Below, in pieces: positions 13,701 through 25,700 of a stretch of 64,000 nucleotides of DNA. The translations under genes were made by a program, and so were the position numbers. This DNA is from Ridgeia piscesae. Its lineage: Eukaryota; Annelida; Polychaeta; Sabellida; Siboglinidae. The notes below the pieces were generated by a model that made no database searches, was not told the DNA's origin, and saw only the letters and a list, made by a program, of their open reading frames with translations. The stretch lies in NCBI GenBank assembly GCA_025642075.2, contig JAODUO010001608.1, positions 38,501 through 102,500 of the forward strand. The letters run 5' to 3'. The first letter of the stretch is position 1. Each line of letters begins with the position of its first letter.

Positions 13701-16700
13701 GTGATGATGTAGGACGCAGGGAGTGTGGTCTGTACACTGGTGTGTGTGATGATGTAGAATGCAGGGAGTGTGGTCTGTACACTGGTGTGTGTGATGATGT
13801 AGGATGCAGGGAGTGTGGTCTGTACACTGGTGTGTGTGATGATGTAGGATGCAGGGAGTGTGGTCTGTACACTGGTGTGTGTGATGTTGTAGGACGCAGG
13901 GTGTGTGGTCTGTACACTGGTGTGTGTGATGTAGGACACAGGGAGTGTGGTCTGTACACTGGTGTGTGATGTTGTAGGACGCAGGGAGTGTGGTCTGTAC
14001 ACTGGTGTGTGTGATGTGTAGGACCAGGGAGTGTGGTCTGTACACTGGTGTGTGTGATGTTGTAGGATGCAGGGAGTGTGGTCTGTACACTGGTGTGTGT
14101 GATGTTGTAGGACGCAGGGAGTGTGGTCTGTACACTGGTGTGTGTGATGTTGTAGGATGCAGGGAGTGTGGTCTGTACACTGGTGTGTGTGATGTAGGAC
14201 ACAGGGAGTGTGGTCTGTACACTGGTGTGTGTGATGTTGTAGGATGCAGGGAGTGTGGTCTGTACACTGGTGTGTGTGATGTTGTAGGGTGCAGGGAGTG
14301 TGGTCTGTACTCTGGTGTGTGTGATGTTGTAGAATGCAGGGAGTGTGGTCTGTACACTGGTGTGTCATTTTGTAGGACGCAGGGAGTGTGGTCTGTACTC
14401 TGGTGTGTGTGATGATGTAGGATGCAGGGAGTGTGGTCTGTACACTGGTGTGTGTGATGTTGTAGGATGCAGGGAGTGTGGTCTGTACACTGGTGTGTGT
14501 GATGTAGGACGCAGGGAGTGTGGTCTGTACACTGGTGTGTGTGATGTTGTAGGACTCAGGGAGTGTGGTCTGTACACTGGTGTGTGTGATGATGTAGGAC
14601 GCAGGGAGTGTGGTCTGTACACTGGTGTGTGTGATGATGTAGGACGCAGGGAGTGTGGTCTGTACACTGGTGTGTGTGATGTTGTAGGAATCGGAGTGTG
14701 GTCTGTACACTGGTGTGTGTGATGTTGTAGGACTCAGGGAGTGTGGTCTGTACACTGGTGTGTGTGATGATGTAGGACGCAGGGAGTGTGGTCTGTACAC
14801 TGGTGTGTGTGATGTTGTAGGATGCAGGGAGTGTGGTCTGTACACTGGTGTGTGTGATGATGTAGGACGCAGGGAGTGTGGTCTGTACACTGGTGTGTGT
14901 GATGATGTAGGACGCAGGGAGTGTGGTCTGTACACTGGTGTGTGTGATGTAGGACACAGGGAGTTTGGTCTGTACACTGGTGTGTGTGATGATGTAGGAC
15001 GCAGGGAGTGTGGTCTGTACTCTGGTGTGTGTGATGTTGTAGGATGCAGGGAGTGTGGTCTGTACACTGGTGTGTGTGATGTTGTAGGACGCAGGGAGTG
15101 TGGTCTGTACACTGGTGTGTGTGATGATGTAGGATGCAGGGAGTGTGGTCTGTACACTGGTGTGTGTGATGATGTAGGACGCAGGGAGTGTGGTCTGTAC
15201 ACTGGTGTGTGTGATGTTGTAGGACGCAGGGTGTGTGGTCTGTACACTGGTGTGTGTGATGTAGGACACAGGGAGTGTGGTCTGTACACTGGTGTGTGTG
15301 ATGTTGTAGGATGCAGGGAGTGTGGTCTGTACACTGGTGTGGTGATGATGTAGGACGCAGGAAGTGTGGTCTGTACACTGGTGTGTGTGATGTTGTAGGA
15401 CTCAGGGAGTGTGGTCTGTACACTGGTGTGTGTGATGTAGGACACAGGGAGTGTGGTCTGTACACTGGTGTGTGTGATGTTGTAGGATGCAGGGAGTGTG
15501 GTCTGTACTCTGGTGTGTGTGATGTTGTAGGATGCAGGGAGTGTGGTCTGTACTCTGGTGTGTGTGATGTTGTAGGATGCAGGGAGTGTGGTCTGTACTC
15601 TGGTGTGTGTGATGTTGTAGGATGCAGGGAGTGTGGTCTGTACACTGGTGTGTGTGATGTTGTAGGATGCAGGGAGTGTGGTCTGTACACTGGTGTGTGT
15701 GATGTTGTAGAATGCAGGGAGTGTGGTCTGTACACTGGTGTGTGTGATGATGTAGGACGCAGGGAGTGTGGTCTGTACACTGGTGTGTGTGATGATGTAG
15801 GACGCAGGGAGTGTGGTCTGTACACTGGTGTGTGTGATGATGTAGGATGCAGGGAGTGTGGTCTGTACACTGGTGTGTGTGATGATGTAGGATGCAGGGA
15901 GTGTGGTCTGTACACTGGTGTGTGTGATGTTGTAGGATGCAGGGAGTGTGGTCTGTACACTGGTGTGTGTCATTTTGTAGGATGCAGGGAGTGTGGGTGA
16001 GGCTGTGTTTGGACATCGTTGCGTGTGTCCAGAGGAAGGCTGTGGCCAGTCTTTCAGCCGACCTTACAAGCTAAGGATACACATGATGACGCACACAGGA
16101 GAGCGACCATTTAAGGTATCTTCATTAGGAGCATTCTTTTACAAAATGCAAAAACATATTCTTAAGCTAGGATTGGATCTAAAACCTAGTAAACCAATGA
16201 ATGTGGTGCCAAGTGGAGATATAAGTAGTTCCAAACATACCCTGATGGATGAGCTTTGAAGTCAAGAACGGAACTGAATCCTGATATTTCGGGGTTTATA
16301 CTAGTGTGAATAATAATCGCTAGATGTCACTAGGTTTTGGGGTAACATCACCAAATAACACACGTATCTAGACAGCAGATTTTCCGACAGTTTGTCACCA
16401 AGTTTACAGATATTGATTGATAAAAATTGTAATTTCAAGCAAAATAAAATCGGCAATGGATCATAGCTGTCTTACTGTGGTATCGATAATTGTGAGCAAG
16501 AATTGTAGTTGTTTACCGGTAGTTATTATATTCGATGATTTGGATGAAAATGTGATCAGCAGCAGCGATGTTGACAGGCCTGGTTGACATCAGCGATACT
16601 TCTGTTTGTTCTGAACTGTCATATAATTATGCATTAGCCATAAAATAAAACTGGTTTCCATGTTTCTTGGCGGCCATCTTATTTTTTACATAAAGGATAT

Positions 16701-19700
16701 TCTGATTACTTTCAATAATTGTTGTAGTTCCATAACTAATTTTGATGCTAAAGGCAAATTTATTCTAATTCATGCAATATTATTTTATTTTGTACTTCCA
16801 TACGCTGTATTCCATATAGTACTTGTAATGGCAGTGTTATTTGCTGTATGTACTATTTCAATCCTGTTTTGAGATAAGACAGGACCAACTTCCTATGTGA
16901 CAAATATAGAAATCCAATTGATGTATGAATATAACTTTTGAAGTACTTATAGAAGATACCTTACATTTTAATAATTGCTTATAACTGTGAAGGAATCACA
17001 AAGTAAAACTGATTTTCATATTTATTTTCGTCCATGTTTGATTTTTGACATGTAACTTATATACTAATTAGTTTCAAATAGTTATACAACAATGATTTAT
17101 ATACCATTATATAGATAATTGCTTTCTGATTCAGGTAATATACATTATATAATTATGACAAACTGTTTACAATATGGTTCATTCAATAGTGTTGAAGCCC
17201 TCAGAAACTGGATGCCTATCTTCTGTCTACCCACAGTGTCCTGAGCCTGGGTGTGCGTGGGCATTCACAACAGCATACAAGCTAAAGCGACATGAAGAAT
17301 CTCACGGAGGAAAGAAAGAATACATTGTAAGTTGTCATCGGATTGAAAGAGACTTGAATGTACCATCTTTGATAGTTAGTAAGTATAACAGTTAATTAAC
17401 CCTAGAAGTGACCAAGGCCAAAAATCAGCCAAATGCACCTGCCTCTGTTGTAAAAAAAATCATTTCCATCATACTAAACTGACACATGAAAATTTGGTAT
17501 CATTGGATAGCTGACAGATTTTTCTAGATGGTGTATATTTTTCCTTGCGTGGATTCAGTGACAGATACTTCGCAGTCAAGTTTAAAAAGCACATGATGCA
17601 GTTGCTATCCATATTTTGGGAGATTTTACTATGTCCTAATGAATGAATTTACGCATTCATTCATAAAGTCTACACCCCCACACATGCAATATTAAAAGAA
17701 AGCTCTGTGAGTGGCCCATCTGCCAAAAATAAATCACATGGGTTCAATCCATTCAGCCAAACAGAAACGTGATTTCACCGACCCTGCGAAACCAAAGTTG
17801 AAGACAAAATGGCATCGCAGTAAACAACAGTTTATCAGCTTCGCAACTTTCCTTTGGATCATCTCCAGTTTCTGTGGTGATATTTTGACAAAATGCTTGA
17901 CAGTATTCATAAACAAGGTTATTATATTAGTTCATGTAGTTAGATTGACTTTGGAGGCATTTTGAGGGTGAAAATTCACCAAATTAGCAGTGCGACATTT
18001 ATCCAGCTGGGCACATGGGTTGCAATGGTAATGAGTGCGGCCGCAATTGGCCGGCTTGAATCAAGGTATTTTTAAGTCAGAAAAAATCTTTAAAATAATA
18101 GTTCTCAACAGATTAGTTTCAATTTTTTTTTTCAGATACAAATATCCCCATTGTTTTGGTTTGTTCTACATATATTATAATGTTATTATAATAAAGCATT
18201 CTTTTAGTGTTTAGTGTCATATTTTTATTACCAATATTAGCGAAGTTATGATTTTTACAGGAACAGTATGCTACAGAGAATTGTTTTTGGTCCCTCTAGG
18301 GTTAATATCGATAACCCAGTAGATCCATGTTAAACTAGACAGTTGCTGCCTATATCTTCATTTAAACTACCAATTTTATATGCAGTTGTGTTAATTTTGA
18401 TGTTTAACTCTTTACTGGGTAGACAGCCTTCTTATTTTACACCCTGCTGTGGGCAGATAATTTTAAGATGGCAGCCATCTGTGAATTACGCTGCATGTTG
18501 CTTGCATTAAAATTTGAATAACTCGACAATCGATGCATGAAAATATATTAAATTAATTACACTGTACATGGAATGATTGTGTGAATAAAATGTATTTATT
18601 TATGTGTTGCAATCAATTACATTTCAGATCTTGAAGCTAACTTCAACAATTATGATGACAAAATAAATAAGCAACTTCATCATGCTACATATTAAAAAAT
18701 TCACAAGATGGCGACAGCACATGTTTCCGTGACCTACATAGAGCTTAGATCAGCAGTTGGTTATTGTAAAAGAAGGATCTGATCACGGTAAATGAAAGGC
18801 CCACGAACTGTGAGTTTACTGGGCGGTTTTGGACGGTCTGCACAGTAATGAGTTAATTATCTTTAAAATTATGTGACTTTGGTTCGTGCTTGTTAAAGAT
18901 ATAAGTTTTTATAAGAACCACTGTACAGATTATAATTTTATGTTGGTGTAATTTCAGTGTGATATTGTTGGTTGTGGTCGTAAGTTCACAACCGTGTATA
19001 ACCTGAACTCCCATCGCAAGCTGCATACACGGCCATGCACAGAAGAGTGTCCTCAGCCAGGGTGTGGCCAGAGATTCCCAACAAAGAAACAACTTGATTA
19101 TCACATGAAGGAACACGGTCCTGGCCAGAAGACTTACTGGTGAGTGGTGTCTTCACAATTGTCACACTAGTGCTGTCTTCGCAACTGTCACACTAGTGCT
19201 GTCTTCGCAACTGTCACAGCAGTGCTGTCTTCACAACTGTCACACCAGTGCTGTCTTCGCAACTGTCACACTAGTGCTGTCTTCGCAACTGTCACAGCAG
19301 TGCTGTCTTCGCAACTGTCACAGCAGTGCTGTCTTCGCAACTGTCACACCAGTGCTGTCTTCGCAACTGTCACACTAGTGCTGTCTTCACATCTCTTTTA
19401 TATGCTTTTAGTATGATTTAAAATAATTTTTACGAAATGTCTTTTGGTTTGTGAATTCTCAAGAGACACTGCATGCTAGAAAGGCAGTGGCATCACACTG
19501 TTCTAAACGTGGCTTATAATGTATTCTTCTAGACGTGCACTCTACATGTCATACGTCTTCCTTTTGTTAAAACTCAGGCTTGTATGGTTTGGAAGCTTCT
19601 TCTATTCAAGGTGTATGGAATAGTAGCTTAACAGAACAAAATTAATGGATTTGAAGCAGCACAAAATTATTGCGGCAACAATTTACATGAGTGTGATACA

Positions 19701-22700
19701 CAACTCTTACAGCTATGTCGGAAACAAATCTTTTCTGATTCTCAAAAAGAAACAACTAATTATCCTAAAAAACAAAACAAAATTATTTAGTTGCATTTTA
19801 TATTGCAAGGCGGTTTTATGCTGTTTTTCAGTTACATTTAAAATATGTAGTGAGGCAGTATTATGCTGTTTTTCCTGTTTCTTTGTGAAAACTTGATTTG
19901 AATTGCAAAAAGATATTGTTATATACTGAATTCTTGCCATGATAGACAATGTCATTTTATTATAATATATTTATAGTTTTTTATAAGTTTCTTGACCAGT
20001 TCATCATTTCGTCCATATTCCCATGTTTGTCTGTAGTTGTCCACATGCAGGGTGTGACATGAAGTTCTACTCCCCATTCTGCATGGGTTCCCATGCACGT
20101 GTGCATCAACGTACACGTGACCTCACATGCAAGGTGGAAGGCTGTGGTCGCAAGTTTGACAAACAGTGTCGACTGAAACAACACATGCGCTCCCACACAG
20201 GAGAACGACCCTACATTTGTAGGTGTGTAAATGGTCATTCTATTCCACAATTTCTCACTGTCAATACTGTGTCAGTACTGTGACATTGTTATTCTTGGTT
20301 TCAGTTGATTTTGAATAAGTAAATACAAGTCCGATCTACAGATTCCTTAATCCTGCACGTGACCTGGGCCGAAAATTGAGCCAATGGCACCTGCCTCTGT
20401 TGTAACAATTTTCATTTCCATCACGCGAAACTGACCGCAGTAATGGCGGATGATAGTACTTGTAAATAATGCTGGCAATAATAGACTTTATAAACATTAC
20501 CAATGGAGGCAAACCTGCAAATAACAGCAGCCAGGTCATTATGCTAACTGTAAATGACGTATTTGTTAGGTTAATGATCATGAAATTAAAATATCTTAAC
20601 TACCTTACTTGCTGAGTAGTCAACTTTCAGAATGTATAATTTTATGATGTTCCTGTTGTAAAATTCAATATGTGTGATTATGATCTAAAATAAACTACAA
20701 ACATTTTGGTGACACAATATAATAGGGCACCATAGTCTTCTTTCCATGCAAAAAACTATGGATGAGGTAAATTGGAAAAAATTGAAAATTTACATTGAGT
20801 AGATAGTCAAACGAATTGCAGTAGGAGCGTAATAAGGTGGCGCCCATTGGTCAACGATATCCAAGTTTGAAAACATTATTTTAAATATACCGTGGCGCCA
20901 TGCTCATCAAATCATGGTCACATATCCTCTAAATGTAATTTTTTATGTTTGAGTTGTAAACTATATTATACATTAGGTGTTTAAGCTAGATGATATGATG
21001 TTTACAGTATTGAAGGATGCGGATGGGCATTCTCGTCATCGAGCAAGCTGAAGCGCCACCTACACAAACACACGGGTAACCGCCAATGGATGTGTCCGGA
21101 GCCAGGGTGTGGCAAAGCATTTATGAGATCAGAACATTTAAAGGGTCATATGATCACACACACAGGACAGCGACCATTTGCCTGCCCAATTGAAGGTTTG
21201 TGTCAAGTTAAAACGGCAAGTTAAAAAGGCAATGGTCTTTATGTGTATATATTGTGTATGTAACCCTTGATGTTTAACCCTGCGACCAGCCAGGGCTGAT
21301 TAATCGGCCCGAGACACCTTCCTGCATAAAAACATTTTTAGTTTCCGTAATCAGTAGCTGACCCGCGCACATTTGGTTGGTATCATCAGATAGCTGACAG
21401 ATTTTTCAAGATGGTGTATATTTATTCATGATCAGATTGAATGGCAGCTAGGTACATGCGGACGGACAAAACATGTGACAAAGTTGATGCCCAAATTTGG
21501 GTGGTTTACTATGCCTTCCGTGACAAATTTACGCATCCATTCATAAAGGTCCGACCCCCGCATATGTTGCACCAATAGAGAGCTCTGTTCTTGCCCAATC
21601 TGGAAAAAATAAGCATGTGGGTGGGGCTGGTCCAGCGAATCAGAACCAAGCTTTTAAACACCGCGTCATCTTCCTGCCGGACATTCGTGTCGAAGAACTT
21701 TCTCGATTCAAATGCTTACTTTGGATTATCTAAAGTTACTGCATCTATGTTTCAACAAAACAACTGAGAGTATTCAAGAATATGCCGATTATACTAGTTG
21801 AAATAGTTAGAATGACTGGATGATTTTTCGTCTGAAATATCTACCATTTGTCAGCGCAACATTTCACCGCTCGCGCCACGGGTTTGCGCAGGAGGCGAAC
21901 GTAGCAGTGATCGGGCGGCCTAAAATGGCCTACTTTCATGTTGAAAAAAATCATAAAAATTAAAGTTCTCAATGGATTTGATTTATTTTATGTTATTTGG
22001 CAGCTAAAACGTATGGCTACATTCGTCTCACAGAAAGTAGGAAATTTGTCCGTTCAGTAATTATTTGGGAGCAGGATAGTGCGTTTGTTTTTTCGTATAT
22101 TTGTTTGGATGACGTTCAGCTAATAATATCACCATGATTATCTGACATAATAGAGATAATATAATTTTATTATGATAAAGACTTCATTTGGCAGTAAAAT
22201 GGTGCCTCATTCATATTTTTATGATAAGTATTTACATAGTTATGAATTTTATTGTAACTATGAATGGCCGCAGGGTTAAAGTGTGGTGTCATAAGATGAC
22301 AGCATCCAGTATTTTAATGTGTAACAAAGGGCAGTTATTTGGGTCTGCATCTAGAAGTGTAAGCAAAACCTAAGCAGTCATTTGCAACTACAATTATAAT
22401 TATGTCGGTAGTTTACTAGGAAGGTCTTGTAGAAGAGAAAATATTCATGATGCATGGACAATGCAATGTTGAGGGAAAGGCTGATGCAATGTGTTCCTAT
22501 TAAAACCAGTTATCTTACCTTATCTCCAGAATATTTGACATTTTGACACAACATTTCAAGTTGCACATGCATCGACTCCTTTACGTGGATAACATAAAAA
22601 CGTGGCCTCTCAGTTCGCTAATGTATCTTGTGTTGAGTATCAGCCTTCATCAATGATTCAGTGTTATAATAATATTGTTGTATGAGAACTTTGTCTGAAG

Positions 22701-25700
22701 TGTTATCATGTGTGAACACCCTTGCAGGCTGCAACTCTCGCTTCACAGCCAAGAGCAGTCTCTATGTACATGAACGTAAACATCTCAACAGCAAACTGCA
22801 CAAAATCATCTACTTCTGTCCACTTGACTCGTGTGACAAACGGTATACAAGCAAGAATGCACTACGCTCACATCTTGCGAAGCATGTTCAGAATCAGTAC
22901 AACAACACGTTGGGTAAGTGACTGCAGCCGTGGTGGGTAAGCATTGGCTCCTTTGTGAAACAATCAGTGAAGGCCATCACATCAGTTATCAGATGTTATC
23001 ACTAAAGTGAAAGCTGTCACAAGTCATCTTGAAAACATGATGCAGTTTACTTATTGGTTAAATTGAGAGTAATTATTTAAAATTATATTTTTATAACTTG
23101 ATAACAAACTTGATAACAACATTGAGGAGATATCTTTCTCTCTTGTGGATGTTTATGCAAGTTTAATTCTTTATAAATGTGAGTATCAAGGAGTTTTGAA
23201 GTAGTACCACTTTTATTAAACAAGACATTGTTCACCCCATTACAACTGCTTCTTTTGTTGTTATGTTAAGGAAGTTAGTGGCCACCCTGTATTTCTTAAG
23301 CTTGTTATACCAGAGGCTGATCGGAAGTAAGTCTCCTAGTACCCAAGTAAAGTCCCTTTCATATAGATATCATGCATGGTCCTTGTGTATCTTGTGTTTG
23401 TTATACTTTATTTATCAGCATATGCCAAAACCTGTATGTAAGGTGACAGCTGATAGAACTCTTTGGTGGTGTGCCTTCATGCGTGACTTGTGCTGACTGG
23501 GGCTGTAATGTTTCAGTGCCCAGTGATCTCAACCTGATACCTATTCTGAATGCGGAGGACTACCAGACAGGACTGGACAGCTTTTCACAAGAACAGTCAG
23601 ATGCAGTGTCCACAGTAACTAGTGCAGCACGTATGTCTTGTTAACAATTGATAGCAGTAGCTTCTTCACCTGTCAGCATGCTGGTTACTTGCATTCCCAA
23701 AGTGTTTTTGTGTTAGGATGTGTTTCCTTATACATGTTTAGTATTCTGTATGCACCATTAGCTCCCACATCTCAGAAACTGTTCAGCAGATTTTATTTTT
23801 TATTTTGCATAGATGTATTGTTGGTTTTTTATTGTGCATGAGAAATCGGTATTTGATTGAATCATTCTAAGAATTCTATAATTGCATAGGCATAGGACCC
23901 CCAAAATTAGTACATTTTCACATTTTGTAAATGTTTAGTTCTTTGGGCCAAAGGTCCAATAGACTTATGGCATCACTTTGTGTCTGCTGTGTGCCGTTAG
24001 CTCTCAGATCTCAGAAACCACTGACGATCTGTTTTTTATATTTTGCATATATGTTTCTTAGGGTACTGTCACTATGCACAAGAAATGTCAATTTGATTCA
24101 CACATTTTTAAGCCTTCTCGGGTCATTTAGTACCTAAGAACCATCCCCAGGGTTGGTACATTTTAAAGTTTTCCTATTTTATTCAAAACGTTTTCTGACG
24201 CTTTTCCTCTAATGTTGCATAGACATCTGATGATTGTACACAAGAAATATGTAGTTCACTAGTCTTTTGTAAGGGCATCTCAGGGCCTCCCCAAAAAGCA
24301 AAGTGTAAAAGTTTGCCTGTGTCTGCCTGGGATTTTAGCAGATCACAAACTCCTGTGGTGGGCAACTGTCTAACTAATTGCTCTTCCCTAGCTGTGTTAG
24401 GAGCTGTATCAATAACCCAGTTGATCTTGATGTTAAACTGGACAGTTACTGTAAGCATGTTGTAAGCTATGTCTTGATTTAAATTACTGATTTATAGATA
24501 CAAAAACGTAGTAATGATTATAGCCGTTGTAAACATTACCGATGGAAACAAACCTGCAAGTCTGCAACTAACAGCAGCAGCATATTAGTTCATTATGCTA
24601 ATTGTACATTACATATTTGTTAGGTTAGTGATCATGAAACTAAAATATATCTTAATTACGATTCAATTTTAAGAATATATGATGTTCCTGTTGATAAAAT
24701 GCAGTATGTGCAATTATGACCTAAAATAAACTACAAACATCCGTGTAACATGGCACAATATTCTTGTTTTGCATGCAGAAAACTCTATGGATGAAGTAAA
24801 TCTGGAAAAATGGCAGCGCCCAGTGGTCAAGTTTGAACAAATTATGTAAACTATACAGTGGCTCTGTACTCGTCAAATCATCATCACATATCCTGTAAAT
24901 GTTATGTTGGTGTTCAAACGCTGCATCTGGATCAATACTTGCAGATTCGACTGTCGCGAATGTGTTGCTCACTCCTGATGGTAGCGCTGTCATCAACCCT
25001 GCTGATCTCATGACGTCAGGTAACTGTGTTCTCATCTCTACAAGTATTTTAATTGAGCACATTAAGGTAGGCCCCTAGTCCAAAAATGGGTTTGAGATGA
25101 TATGTCAGCAATGGCCAACCAGACATGCAAACTTTATCAAATTTTCTGGAATATGACCTTTATATAATTTTATCTCATTTGCATAACTGTAACCATGGGA
25201 TACCGCTTTTCTATGAAAATAGGTTTGCATAATTTTGCAGGTCTCATATTAAAACCAAGTCAATGTTACTTTTTTGTTTGACGTGATCCATGGAGATGCG
25301 GTAGAGTACACTGATGCTATTTTTGTTCAATCCCATAACATAATTATTATCCAAGAATTTTTTCTCCAAAATGTTAATTTTATATCCACCTCAGATGTCC
25401 ATATAGATGTCAAAATATTTAAAAAGTATCATTGCACTCATTGTTCTATGAGAATACCTGGTAAAACAATTTAGACACACTTTTTTTATGGAGACTTCCC
25501 ACAAAATGGCAAACTATCAAAAGGTGAATTTTGATAAAATAACAGAATAATAATAATGAACTTTATGTAAACACCAGTCTCCAGAGTGTGACTATGTTCA
25601 ACAGTGTTTACATTATCCCTTGCATTCATTGCAACATCTAGATTGTAATTTATTATCACATTACGATTGTTTTTTACTGTGATTAAAAATCACTTATGTC

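Noticed and set aside
9396..16016. Very long open frames on both strands (up to about 1500 codons) with Cys- or His-rich repeats
   Set aside because: They arise because the tandem unit is 45 or 42 bp, so any stop-free frame stays open. They shift between frames at indels, lack unique sequence and lie in a ZXDC intron.
16660..16872. Hydrophobic 70-codon frame in ZXDC intron 3
   Set aside because: Ile/Leu/Phe content follows AT-rich base composition. No splice context, and it does not fit the exon phases on either side.
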